The notes under the pieces: generated by a model | Database searches by the model: none | Seen by the model: the letters and a program-made list of their open reading frames with translations, nothing else | What the model was told of the DNA's origin: nothing | Shown here: positions 27,388 through 35,672 of the stretch, one piece after another | How the letters are laid out: every line of letters starts with the position of its first letter | Position numbering within the stretch: position 1 is the stretch's first letter | Translations under genes and position numbers: made by a program | Assembly: GCA_937898625.1 (NCBI GenBank) | Contig: CALEJF010000021.1 | Location: 18,290 to 82,289, forward strand | DNA from: an uncultured Clostridia bacterium | GTDB taxonomy: Bacteria; Bacillota; Clostridia; Oscillospirales; Acutalibacteraceae | Direction: 5' to 3' | DNA length: 64,000 nucleotides

Positions 27388-28056
27388 ATGAAGAATCTTG
27401 ATTCAATAGAATTTGTTAAATACACAAAAACAGAGGAAAAATTAAACTCTGCAACTCATATTTTCGGTGCAATTCTTACGCTTTTAGCATCTTTTTTGTG
27501 TGTTGAGCATTCAATATCTCTCCATAGATGGGATTATCTTATAATAGGACTTGTCTATTGTTTATCAATGCTCATAGTCTTCATCTGTTCATCCGTTTAT
27601 CACGGATTGCCACTTTGTAATGCAAAAAAAATGATGCGAGTGGTGGATTATACGGCAATTTACTTTATGCTTATGGGTACAATCACACCATATATGCTTT
27701 TGTCCGTGGCTACAATCAATTATACCCTCGGATGGGCATTGTTTTTAATCTGCCTTGTGGCAACAGTTATTTCAATCATCCTTACATTAACTTCATTCAG
27801 CAAAACCAAAGCAATAAGAATGGTGTTATATATCGTAATCGGATTTTGTGCATTTTCATCTTTGTTTGTAATAGGTGATAAGGTTGACCCTGTTGGAGTA
27901 AAATATGTCCTTGCAGGTAACGGTGCATATATTGTGGGACTAATTCTCTTTGCCATCGGTGCAAAGAAAAAGTATTTCCACACAATCTTTCATATTTTCG
28001 TAATCATTGGCGCAGCAATACATTTTATAAATCTTTATAAGTTTATTTTTGTATAA
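27388..28056 (+). CDS. Hemolysin III family (PAQR) membrane protein
   Basis: 222-residue integral membrane protein with seven predicted helices. Family motifs are readable: NSATHIFGAILTLLASF early, SSVYHGLP after helix two, and the HTIFHIFVIIGAAIHF segment with paired His near the end. These conserved Ser, His and Asp positions form the metal site of the PAQR/TrhA superfamily, whose bacterial members affect membrane homeostasis; the haemolysin label is historical. A GTG at 27370 is in frame, but AGGTGGTGA favours the ATG at 27388. Monocistronic. Confidence 0.9.
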   Translation: MKNLDSIEFVKYTKTEEKLNSATHIFGAILTLLASFLCVEHSISLHRWDYLIIGLVYCLSMLIVFICSSVYHGLPLCNAKKMMRVVDYTAIYFMLMGTITPYMLLSVATINYTLGWALFLICLVATVISIILTLTSFSKTKAIRMVLYIVIGFCAFSSLFVIGDKVDPVGVKYVLAGNGAYIVGLILFAIGAKKKYFHTIFHIFVIIGAAIHFINLYKFIFV

Positions 28057-28063
28057 AAATTTA

Positions 28064-28092
28064 AGCGTGATAACCATTTCGGCTATCACGCT
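28064..28092. terminator. Bidirectional terminator between hemolysin III gene and queT
   Basis: AGCGTGATA/TATCACGCT, nine-base perfect stem, with T-rich sequence on both outer sides. Confidence 0.85.
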
Positions 28093-28096
28093 ATTT

Positions 28097-28606
28097 TTAT
28101 GTCTTCTTATAAATTTTTGTCTTTTTAATTACATTATATAATGGTAATCCAAGTCCGTAGCACATTACAAGTTGTCCTATTGCTATCTGCATGGCATTGA
28201 TTAAGAATGCCTGCATTTTAAATCCCTCAGGCATAAACAATGTGATTTCAATTCCCACGATTATTGCGTTTGTAAGCACGGGGAAAAGGGGAGAGAGCAA
28301 GGGCAGTTTTTTGATTGTGATTTTTCTTGTAGCATAAGATAAAACCGCTGCAAGGAAGGTGGCAAAAGTTCCGCACACAATGTCAATAATTCCGTAAGGA
28401 CTTGTAATGTTACCTAAAAAACAACCAACCGTAAGTCCGGGAATGGCGGCAGGGGTGAGTGTAGCAAGAATTGTCAATGCCTCTGAAAATCTGAACTGGA
28501 TACTGCCATAGGCGAGGTTTAGCATACTTGCCGCATATGTAAGCCCTGCGTAAAGAGCAGCAATAACTGCCGATTCTACAACAAAATTCGTTTTTTTCTT
28601 ATTCAT
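28097..28606 (-). CDS. queT: QueT family queuosine-precursor transporter (ECF S component)
   Basis: 169-residue membrane protein of the QueT family, the substrate-binding subunit of an ECF importer for queuosine precursors such as preQ1. It has five to six hydrophobic helices and the family segments LAYGSIQFRFSEALTIL and GCFLGNITSPYGIIDIVCG. The general ECF energising genes are not in the window. The leader just upstream is structured (28624-28680), and queT genes are commonly under preQ1 riboswitches. Confidence 0.9.
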   Translation of the reverse strand: MNKKKTNFVVESAVIAALYAGLTYAASMLNLAYGSIQFRFSEALTILATLTPAAIPGLTVGCFLGNITSPYGIIDIVCGTFATFLAAVLSYATRKITIKKLPLLSPLFPVLTNAIIVGIEITLFMPEGFKMQAFLINAMQIAIGQLVMCYGLGLPLYNVIKKTKIYKKT

Positions 28607-28623
28607 TTTTATTCACTCCGTAG

Positions 28624-28680
28624 TTTTGATTTAGAGCAGGTGACCCCCACTCATGTCAGGATGGTTTCGAACTGACATTT
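28624..28680 (-). promoter_or_regulatory. Structured leader upstream of queT
   Basis: On the minus strand an ATGTCAG/CTGACAT hairpin is followed by a G-rich segment, a weak GAGTG/TGCTC pairing, an A-rich stretch (AAATCAAAACTAC) and the GGAGTG ribosome site. The A-rich tail before the ribosome site recalls preQ1 riboswitches, but I cannot match a known preQ1 class by eye. Confidence 0.35.
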
Positions 28681-28684
28681 TTAT

Positions 28685-29860
28685 TTATGATTCAGCAGAA
28701 TTATCTTCTACATCAATCTTTTTTGACTTTAATTTATCAAAGGTGTCTTTGATAATTTGCTTTGGTTTGTTAAGTACTGTATCCGTAGCAGATGGGAAAA
28801 TATTTCCGAGAAACTTTAGCAAAAAGCTCCTTGTTTCAGGGTCTAAATCCTTAATTGTATCGTAGAAAAGATTAGCATTACCCCTTAGATTTTCACTCCA
28901 GTCAATAAAACTTTCAGCCTTTTGAGCATTTGTAGCTTCTATAATATCAAATATACCGTCAATAAAAAGTTCTCTTTGCTCCGGCGTGAAATTGCTTATC
29001 CATTCTTTTAATGTGCCTGTTACAAACTTTGCTTTTGTGTGTATTTTTTCTCCTGTTACAAAGTCGTTATCCTCAACAATCCATAAAAACGGGTCATGCT
29101 GATGGATTCCTTCACCTTCACTTTTAACAATGCGATAAGATGCAGTGTCGTTAAGGAGCATTCCAATCATAGATTCCTCAGGTACGAATTTTAAAACTTT
29201 ACTTTCGGTTTCAAGATACTTTTGCGAATTTACAAATTCTTCTGTAAATCCCGGACTGTCAAAACTCTGCACCTCAACAATTTTTTCTTTCGCTTTTTCT
29301 GAACACATAACACTTGCATAAATTGCAAGATTTCCGCCTTTTGAATGACCGACAGCAATTATTTTGCCCTTGATTCTTCCTGCAACTGTATTAAGGTATT
29401 TAACGGCAGAAACTTGAGCAGGGACTGTGTCGTTATATAGCATATTAAAGTTTTCACGCCAGCCTGTAATAGTGGAATCAGTACCTCTGAAGGCAACGCA
29501 AGCATCACCGTTGGGCATAATAAAGGTTGTGGCAGAAAACTGAATTTCTTTTTCGCTGTCAAATATGTTTTCGTGATATTTGATTTTGATTTTTCCGTAT
29601 CTTTTACTGTATGCAAGGGAATTGAAAAGTAAAAGGTTTTTTCTTGCAGTCCTTTCAAGTGGGAAAAGACTGTCAAAATTATCCTGCTCACATATTTTTG
29701 AGAAGGTGAGGCCTCTCGCAAATAACTGTCTGTCGGGGACAAATTTATCATAGTCAAGATATGCAAGTTGTGCAAAAATCAAACCATCAACCTTTGTAAA
29801 TGGTAATTTGTTAAAATCCTTATGTGCGTTCACAAGGGAATAATCAACTATACCTGACAT
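28685..29860 (-). CDS. DUF2974 / Mbeg1-like alpha/beta hydrolase (lipase-like)
   Basis: 391 residues with a class 3 lipase-like alpha/beta hydrolase core. The nucleophile elbow is GHSKGGNLA, the oxyanion-side segment is VAFRGTDSTITGWRENFNM, and a QSFDSPGF segment follows. This matches DUF2974 proteins common in Firmicutes; the natural substrate is unknown. No signal peptide is visible, so it is probably cytosolic. A TTG at 29869 abuts the AAGGAG site, so the ATG at 29860 is the better start. It is followed 78 bases later by queT on the same strand. Confidence 0.85.
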   Translation of the reverse strand: MSGIVDYSLVNAHKDFNKLPFTKVDGLIFAQLAYLDYDKFVPDRQLFARGLTFSKICEQDNFDSLFPLERTARKNLLLFNSLAYSKRYGKIKIKYHENIFDSEKEIQFSATTFIMPNGDACVAFRGTDSTITGWRENFNMLYNDTVPAQVSAVKYLNTVAGRIKGKIIAVGHSKGGNLAIYASVMCSEKAKEKIVEVQSFDSPGFTEEFVNSQKYLETESKVLKFVPEESMIGMLLNDTASYRIVKSEGEGIHQHDPFLWIVEDNDFVTGEKIHTKAKFVTGTLKEWISNFTPEQRELFIDGIFDIIEATNAQKAESFIDWSENLRGNANLFYDTIKDLDPETRSFLLKFLGNIFPSATDTVLNKPKQIIKDTFDKLKSKKIDVEDNSAES

Positions 29861-29910
29861 AAGACTCAACTCCTTTTTAAGCAGGTATTTTTTTCGTCGT
29901 AAATGTATAG

Positions 29911-29941
29911 TCGGAATTGAGATTTAAAGACCCAATTCCGA
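29911..29941 (-). terminator. Hairpin after carB
   Basis: TCGGAATTG/CAATTCCGA, nine-base perfect stem just beyond the carB stop. The T-run is poor, so it may be a stabilising 3' hairpin or a weak terminator. Confidence 0.5.
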
Positions 29942-29950
29942 CACAGTTAA

Positions 29951-32900
29951 TTATAATTTGAGAGAAGCAATATCAGTAAGGCTCATCTGGTCTTCAGGAA
30001 CAACAAATGTACTTCTCATAACGCTGAGTGCAGCATCAAGAGATGTAAGGCAGGATGTACCTGACTCAACTGCAAGACGACGGAGTTTGAAACCGTCACG
30101 GTTTGCAAGACGACCGTGTGTTGGTGTGTTGATAATTAATGAAACCTCACCATTCTGAAGCATATCCATAATGTTAGGGGACTGACCTGTAAGCGGATTA
30201 ACCTCTTTACAAGGGATTCCTGCTTCACGGATAACTTTGCAAGTACCGGGAGTTGCATAGAATTCAAATTCTGAATCCTTGAACTCCTTAAGCATCTCAC
30301 CAACTTCTTTCTTATCCTTGTCACGAACCGTAACAACGATTTTTGCATCCTTAGGCATTGAAACTCCGCCACCCTCGAATGCCTTGAGAAGTGCTTCGTT
30401 ATAGTCGGTTGAGATACCAAGAACTTCACCTGTTGATTTCATTTCAGGACCAAGGGATGTGTCAGCACCGATAATCTTTTCAAATGAGAATACAGGAAGC
30501 TTGATTGCATAGTAACCGCTGTTCTTGTAAAGTCCTGTGCCATAACCCATATCGCAGAGTTTTTCTCCAAGCATCGCTCTTGTTGCAAGGCTGATTGCCG
30601 GGATACCTGTAACTTTACTGATATAAGGAACTGTTCTTGAAGAACGAGGGTTAACTTCGATAATATAAACTGTTTCACGAAGTACAATAAATTGTATGTT
30701 CATCATACCGATAACATGCAAAGCAGATGCAAGACGCTTTGTGTAATCAACAATTGTCTTCTGTACTTTTTGTGAAAGTGTAACAGCAGGGTAAACTGAA
30801 ATTGAGTCACCTGAATGAATACCTGCACGGTCAATGTGTTCCATAATACCTGGAATGAGAATGTCTTTGCCGTCGCAAATAGCGTCAACCTCAACTTCTT
30901 GTCCCATAAGGTATTTATCAACAAGAACTGGGTGTTCTGAAAGGTCAGGAATTGTTCTTGTGATAATATCCATAAATTCAAGAATATCTTCATCACTTGC
31001 AGCAATCTGCATACCCTGACCACCGAGAACATAGCTTGGACGAACAAGTACGGGGTAACCAAGTGAGTGTGCAGCAGCAATTGCTTCTTGTGCAGTAAAT
31101 ACTGTCTGTCCCTTTGGACGGGCAATATCACAGAATTCAAGAATTTCGTCAAAACGCTCTCTGTCTTCAGCCGCGTCAACATGGTCAGCATCAGTACCGA
31201 GAATTTTAACACCTAAATCGTTAAGTGTTTTTGTAAGTTTAATAGCAGTTTGTCCACCGAACTGAACAATAGCACCGTCAGGATTTTCAAGCTCAACAAT
31301 GCTTGTAACATATTCAGGAGTAAGTGGCTCAAAATAAAGTTTATCTGAAACGTCAAAGTCAGTTGAAACTGTTTCAGGGTTGTTGTTTACAATAATTGCT
31401 TCACAACCTGCCTTTTTAAGAGCCCATACAGAGTGAACTGAACAGTAGTCAAATTCAACACCCTGACCGATACGGATAGGACCAGAACCTAAAACCATAA
31501 TCTTCTTTTTATCTGTTTTTGGATTAACTTCGTTTGCAATACCATAATCAGAATAGTAGTATGGTGTCTGTGCAGGGAATTCGGCGGCACAAGTGTCAAC
31601 AATTGAGAATGAAGGCATAATGTTCCAAAGTTTGCGAAGATGCTTAATCGCACCCTTTGTTGTACCAACATTTTTTGCAATAACATTGTCAGTAAAGCCC
31701 ATTTTCTTTGCTTTGAAAAGTGTTTCCTTGTCGCAAAGACCAGATTTGAGAGTCTTTTCCATTTCTACAATGTTCTTGATTTTACTTAAGAACCACATAT
31801 CAATCTTTGTGATGTCGTGGATTTCTTCGAGAGCGATTCCCTTGTAAATTGCAACTGCAATAGCATATACACGAAGGTTATCAACATTGTAAAGAGCCTT
31901 GTGAACTTCTTCTGTTGACATTTCCATAAATGAGTCAAGAAGGAGGGATTCTTTGTTTTCTTCAAGTGAGTGAAGTGACTTGTGAAGTGCTGCCTCAAAT
32001 GTACGAGCAATTGACATAACCTCACCGGTTGCTTTCATCTGTGTACCAAGTGTTTTCTTTGCAGTAACAAACTTATCAAATGGCCATTTTGGGAATTTAC
32101 ATACAATATAGTCAATTGTGGGTTCAAAAGAAGCAAAGGTTTTGCCTGTAACAGCATTTGGGATTTCATCAAGTCCAAGACCAAGAGCAATTTTTGATGC
32201 AACTCGTGCAATAGGGAAACCTGTTGCTTTTGAAGCAAGAGCAGATGAACGGGAAACACGAGGGTTAACCTCAATAACTGCATATTTAAATGATGTTGGG
32301 TGTAAAGCAAACTGAACATTACAACCACCCTGAATATCAAGTGCTGAGATAATGTTAAGAGCAGCATTACGAAGCATTGAGTATTCTTTCTCCATAAGTG
32401 TTTGTGCAGGAGCAACAACTATTGAGTCACCTGTATGAATACCAACGGGGTCCATATTCTCCATTGAACAGATTGTAATGCAGTTACCCTTTGAGTCACG
32501 CATTGTTTCAAATTCAATTTCTTTCCAACCGGAAATACATTTTTCAATAAGAACCTGATTAACACGGGAAAGACGAATACCGTTAGATGCGATTTCGTGG
32601 AGTTGTTCTTCGTCATATGCAATACCGCCACCTGTACCACCAAGTGTGTAAGCAGGACGAACAATTACCGGATAACCGATTTTTGCAGAGAACTCAAGTG
32701 CATCTTCAACTGTTTCAACAACCAAGGACTCAATACAAGGCTCACCGATTGCTTCCATTGTGTCCTTGAATTCCTGACGGTCCTCAGCTTTTCTGATTGA
32801 ATCAGCATTGATACCGATAAGACGAACATTATTTTCTTTGAGAATACCTAACTCATTAAGTTCCATAGCAAGGTTAAGACCTGTCTGTCCACCAAGAGAG

Positions 32901-33160
32901 GGGAGGAGTGAGTCCGGTTTTTCTTTTTCAATAATTTTTGTGAGTGTAGGGATTGTAAGAGGCTCAATATAAACTTTGTCAGCAATATCGCCGTCAGTCA
33001 TAATTGTAGCAGGGTTGGAGTTAACAAGAACAACTTCAACGCCTTCTTCTTTAAGGGAGCGACAAGCCTGAGTACCTGCATAGTCGAATTCGGCAGCTTG
33101 TCCGATAATAATAGGACCGGAACCGATAACCATTACCTTTTTAATGCTTTTATCCAACAT
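29951..33160 (-). CDS. carB: Carbamoyl-phosphate synthetase large subunit (active copy)
   Basis: 1069-residue CarB, making carbamoyl phosphate from bicarbonate, ammonia and two ATP for pyrimidine and arginine synthesis. Both ATP-grasp halves are intact: the first shows RPAYTLGGTGGGIAYDE and VIEVNPRVSRSSALASKATG; the second shows RPSYVLGGQGMQIA, IHSGDSISV and IIEVNPRSSRTVPYISK. The C-terminal MGS-like allosteric domain is present. It begins one base after carA stops. Its small subunit lacks the glutaminase residues, so ammonia is the likely nitrogen donor. A degenerate paralogue lies at 54342-57299. Confidence 0.97.
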   Translation of the reverse strand: MLDKSIKKVMVIGSGPIIIGQAAEFDYAGTQACRSLKEEGVEVVLVNSNPATIMTDGDIADKVYIEPLTIPTLTKIIEKEKPDSLLPSLGGQTGLNLAMELNELGILKENNVRLIGINADSIRKAEDRQEFKDTMEAIGEPCIESLVVETVEDALEFSAKIGYPVIVRPAYTLGGTGGGIAYDEEQLHEIASNGIRLSRVNQVLIEKCISGWKEIEFETMRDSKGNCITICSMENMDPVGIHTGDSIVVAPAQTLMEKEYSMLRNAALNIISALDIQGGCNVQFALHPTSFKYAVIEVNPRVSRSSALASKATGFPIARVASKIALGLGLDEIPNAVTGKTFASFEPTIDYIVCKFPKWPFDKFVTAKKTLGTQMKATGEVMSIARTFEAALHKSLHSLEENKESLLLDSFMEMSTEEVHKALYNVDNLRVYAIAVAIYKGIALEEIHDITKIDMWFLSKIKNIVEMEKTLKSGLCDKETLFKAKKMGFTDNVIAKNVGTTKGAIKHLRKLWNIMPSFSIVDTCAAEFPAQTPYYYSDYGIANEVNPKTDKKKIMVLGSGPIRIGQGVEFDYCSVHSVWALKKAGCEAIIVNNNPETVSTDFDVSDKLYFEPLTPEYVTSIVELENPDGAIVQFGGQTAIKLTKTLNDLGVKILGTDADHVDAAEDRERFDEILEFCDIARPKGQTVFTAQEAIAAAHSLGYPVLVRPSYVLGGQGMQIAASDEDILEFMDIITRTIPDLSEHPVLVDKYLMGQEVEVDAICDGKDILIPGIMEHIDRAGIHSGDSISVYPAVTLSQKVQKTIVDYTKRLASALHVIGMMNIQFIVLRETVYIIEVNPRSSRTVPYISKVTGIPAISLATRAMLGEKLCDMGYGTGLYKNSGYYAIKLPVFSFEKIIGADTSLGPEMKSTGEVLGISTDYNEALLKAFEGGGVSMPKDAKIVVTVRDKDKKEVGEMLKEFKDSEFEFYATPGTCKVIREAGIPCKEVNPLTGQSPNIMDMLQNGEVSLIINTPTHGRLANRDGFKLRRLAVESGTSCLTSLDAALSVMRSTFVVPEDQMSLTDIASLKL

Positions 33161-33161
33161 C

Positions 33162-34214
33162 TTATTTGCCCTCCTTAATCATTTTTGCGAAATCATTGTA
33201 TAAGAAGGAAGTGTTATGACCTTTTGCTGTGTCAGGAATAAACTGAACAGTAATTGCCTTTTCATATTTAAGTCCTTCAACTGTGCTGTCATTTACATTT
33301 ACGCATAAAATTTCAGCATTTTGCGGAATACCGTTTTCACTGACTGTGTATCCATGGTTATGAGTTGTAATATATGTTTCATCAGCGGCTGTGAATTTAA
33401 CTGGAAGATTTGCTCCTCTGTGACCGTAGAGCATTTTTTCAATCTTACCACCATTTGCCTTTGCTACAAGCTGGTGACCTGTACCGATTGCAAAAACAGG
33501 CATACCTGCATCCATAATCTTTTTGATTTCTGCAACAACGCCTTCAAATGCAGTAAAGATTTCAGGACCATTTGAGATGATAACACCTTCAGCACTTGAA
33601 CTAAAGATTGTTTCAGCTTTTACATCCTTATTGTACTTTGTAACTGCAAATCCCTTGTCAGCAAAACTCTTTGCAGAGCTGTTTCTTGCACCAAGGTCAA
33701 TGAATGCAACAGGAATACCATCTGTTGAAACGACTTCTTCCTTCGCATTTTCAACTGCAAGTGCTTGTGAATCAAATGCCTTGATTTTTGCCATAAGAGC
33801 ATCTTTATCAGAGATATCGTCTGTGATAATAGCTCTCATTGTACCGTTATCGCGAATGTTCATAACGATTTCACGAGTGTCAAGGTCTGTAACACAGGGA
33901 ATGTCATATTTGTTAAGAAAACCTTCAAGAGTCATTTCACATCTGAAGTTTGATGGCTCTGCACAAAGCTCGTGAATTAAGAGTGCAGACGGATAAAGCT
34001 TGTCTGATTCCATATCCTCAAGGCAAACACCATAGTTGCCGATAAGAGGGTATGTCATAATAACACCCTTACCCTGATTTGATGGGTCTGAAAGAAGCTC
34101 AACATATCCGGTCATTGATGTGTTGAATACGGTTTCAAAAACAGTTTCTTTGAATTTTCCGGCGGCAGTACCTGCGTAAACAGAGCCGTCCTCAAGCATT
34201 AAATACGCTTTCAA
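33162..34214 (-). CDS. carA: Carbamoyl-phosphate synthetase small subunit lacking the glutaminase triad
   Basis: 350-residue CarA by overall fold: an N-terminal domain with TGYVELLSDPSNQGKG and a class I amidotransferase-like C-terminal domain. The nucleophile elbow, usually GICLGHQ, reads FAIGTGHQ, so the catalytic Cys is Gly244. The His-x-Glu motif, usually HPEASPG, reads FIPDTAKG, so His is Ile326 and Glu is Asp328. All three triad residues are lost in an otherwise full-length, intact gene. It may still cap CarB structurally while the enzyme uses free ammonia, as vertebrate CPS1 does. Start is TTG after GGTGTGA. Confidence 0.93.
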   Translation of the reverse strand: MKAYLMLEDGSVYAGTAAGKFKETVFETVFNTSMTGYVELLSDPSNQGKGVIMTYPLIGNYGVCLEDMESDKLYPSALLIHELCAEPSNFRCEMTLEGFLNKYDIPCVTDLDTREIVMNIRDNGTMRAIITDDISDKDALMAKIKAFDSQALAVENAKEEVVSTDGIPVAFIDLGARNSSAKSFADKGFAVTKYNKDVKAETIFSSSAEGVIISNGPEIFTAFEGVVAEIKKIMDAGMPVFAIGTGHQLVAKANGGKIEKMLYGHRGANLPVKFTAADETYITTHNHGYTVSENGIPQNAEILCVNVNDSTVEGLKYEKAITVQFIPDTAKGHNTSFLYNDFAKMIKEGK

Positions 34215-34251
34215 AATTCACACCAGCCTTTCGATTTATTGTCAATATATT

Positions 34252-34280
34252 ATTATACTATACTATTTTAAGCAGTTCAA
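34252..34280 (-). promoter_or_regulatory. Promoter for carAB
   Basis: Minus-strand TTGAAC (34275-34280), 17-base spacer, TATAAT (34252-34257), about 38 bases from the start codon. No PyrR-type attenuator or ARG-box is evident in the short leader. Confidence 0.75.
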
Positions 34281-34309
34281 TAAAAAACTACAAAAATTTG
34301 CAAAAAAAT

Positions 34310-34330
34310 AACGACGGGAAAACCGTCGTT
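34310..34330 (-). terminator. Terminator of the small minus-strand unit
   Basis: AACGACGG-loop-CCGTCGTT perfect stem, followed on the minus strand by ATTTTTTT. It overlaps the stop of the 35-codon ORF and precedes the carA promoter. Confidence 0.8.
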
Positions 34331-34437
34331 TAAAAAACAAAATACAAATGCTGTAAACAACCGATGGAAATTGAAGAAACAATAGTACCATCAGTTTTAA
34401 ATGTTTTGCTTGTAAACATTCTGTTTTGCAATGGCAT
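34330..34437 (-). CDS. Small 35-residue protein of unknown function
   Basis: A 35-codon frame (MPLQNRMFTSKTFKTDGTIV, then a hydrophobic end with SIGCLQHLYFVF) with a complete transcription unit around it: promoter at 34468-34496, GGGAGTGA seven bases before the ATG, and a strong terminator overlapping the stop. I do not recognise the peptide. It could be a small protein or secreted peptide, or the transcript could act as an sRNA. Confidence 0.5.
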   Translation of the reverse strand: MPLQNRMFTSKTFKTDGTIVSSISIGCLQHLYFVF

Positions 34438-34467
34438 TGTATCTCACTCCCATAATTTACTTTTGAA

Positions 34468-34496
34468 ATTTTAACACAAAAGATAATTTCAGTCAA
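34468..34496 (-). promoter_or_regulatory. Promoter for the 35-codon gene
   Basis: Minus-strand TTGACT (34491-34496), 17-base spacer, TAAAAT (34468-34473). Confidence 0.7.
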
Positions 34497-34602
34497 CAGA
34501 CTTTTTCGAAAAAACAGATGTTTGTAGACATTTATAATTATTCAAATAAATAAGACAAAATATATTGTTATTTTGCCGAAAAAATTTTTCCAAAATATAC
34601 CC

Positions 34603-34631
34603 TTGTGTATAATTGAGAAATAGGTTATAAT
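34603..34631 (+). promoter_or_regulatory. Promoter for the lipoprotein gene
   Basis: TTGTGT (34603-34608), 17-base spacer, perfect TATAAT (34626-34631), about 40 bases before the start codon. Confidence 0.65.
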
Positions 34632-34672
34632 GAATTATATTCAAATTGGATAATTTTCGGAGGAATACCATA

Positions 34673-35611
34673 ATGATAAAGAAAATAATTTCTGTTTTGC
34701 TTATATTTGCTATAGCTCTTTGTGCTACATCATGTAGTGTTGACATTAAAAAACCGTCAGAGGATGAAAAACCTTATTTCGTTAACGAAGAAGGTCATAC
34801 ACAGTATGTTGAGAAAGATAATGACGGAAAGTATTATTACACTGACAGCGAAGGCAAAAAAATCTATGTGGAAGACGAAAAACAAATTGAGCAAATAAAA
34901 GAAATTGAGAAACAAATTGCTCAAAAGGAACTTCAACAGATTGTTGACGGTGATGTTGAAGACCATCTTGAAAACGCAAGCAAAGACGATAAACTTCAGA
35001 TATCTGACGGATTGATTAAAGAAGATGCTGCTGCCGATAAAACAGCTGACGCAAAGAGCAAGGCGCTTGAAAGAATCAAGAGTTATCAAAGTCTTCTTAA
35101 AACAAAGAAGTTCACAATTACAGGTACAATCAAACAGTCCGATGGGGAAGATATGTCATATCCTATTGTCTACATAAGAAATGGCGAGGATTTCTTTATT
35201 GAGGCAGCAATTCCTTTTGAGGAGGGCAAGGTTGTAAAAGCCAATATGATTTATCTTGATGGTACAGCATATTGTGTTATTCCGTCAATGATGGTTTATT
35301 ACAATGCAGGTAGCGACATTGGTGACGAAATGGGTGTTGGTACATTCAGCGATGCGGTTGTTGAACAGTACACATTTGTAGAAACAAGTAATGTGAATAT
35401 CAGCGGAAAAACATATATTTGCGATAAATTCACTTATGAGGGTGATACTTATAAGTACATTTATGATTCAAATAACACTCTTGTGAGAATTGAAGAGATT
35501 TATTCTGAAAAGAATTATGTTATTGCAGAAATAAAGTCGATGTCACCTACTGCGGATACATCAAAAATTAAAAAGCCAAAGGGTGTTGACATTACATCTA
35601 TGATAAATTGA
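34673..35611 (+). CDS. Predicted lipoprotein, 312 residues
   Basis: The N-terminus MIKKIISVLLIFAIALCATS followed by Cys is a lipoprotein signal with lipobox LCATSC, so the mature protein is anchored outside the membrane. Next comes a low-complexity charged segment (YTDSEGKKIYVEDEKQIEQI) with predicted coiled coil, then a beta-rich domain from about residue 140 (KKFTITGTIKQSDGEDMSYP onwards) resembling outer-surface beta-sheet folds of Clostridial lipoproteins. I do not know its role. An in-frame TTG at 34646 is too far from the GGAGG; ATG at 34673 is chosen. Confidence 0.8.
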   Translation: MIKKIISVLLIFAIALCATSCSVDIKKPSEDEKPYFVNEEGHTQYVEKDNDGKYYYTDSEGKKIYVEDEKQIEQIKEIEKQIAQKELQQIVDGDVEDHLENASKDDKLQISDGLIKEDAAADKTADAKSKALERIKSYQSLLKTKKFTITGTIKQSDGEDMSYPIVYIRNGEDFFIEAAIPFEEGKVVKANMIYLDGTAYCVIPSMMVYYNAGSDIGDEMGVGTFSDAVVEQYTFVETSNVNISGKTYICDKFTYEGDTYKYIYDSNNTLVRIEEIYSEKNYVIAEIKSMSPTADTSKIKKPKGVDITSMIN

Positions 35612-35672
35612 TTTTCAGGGTGGGGGAAACTCCACCTTGTTTGTCTTATTACAGCTTTGGGGAGTTGAGGAA

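Noticed and set aside
28607..28684. Calling the queT leader a preQ1-I riboswitch
   Set aside because: The loop sequence and pseudoknot partners of class I are not present; only the A-rich tail and context fit.
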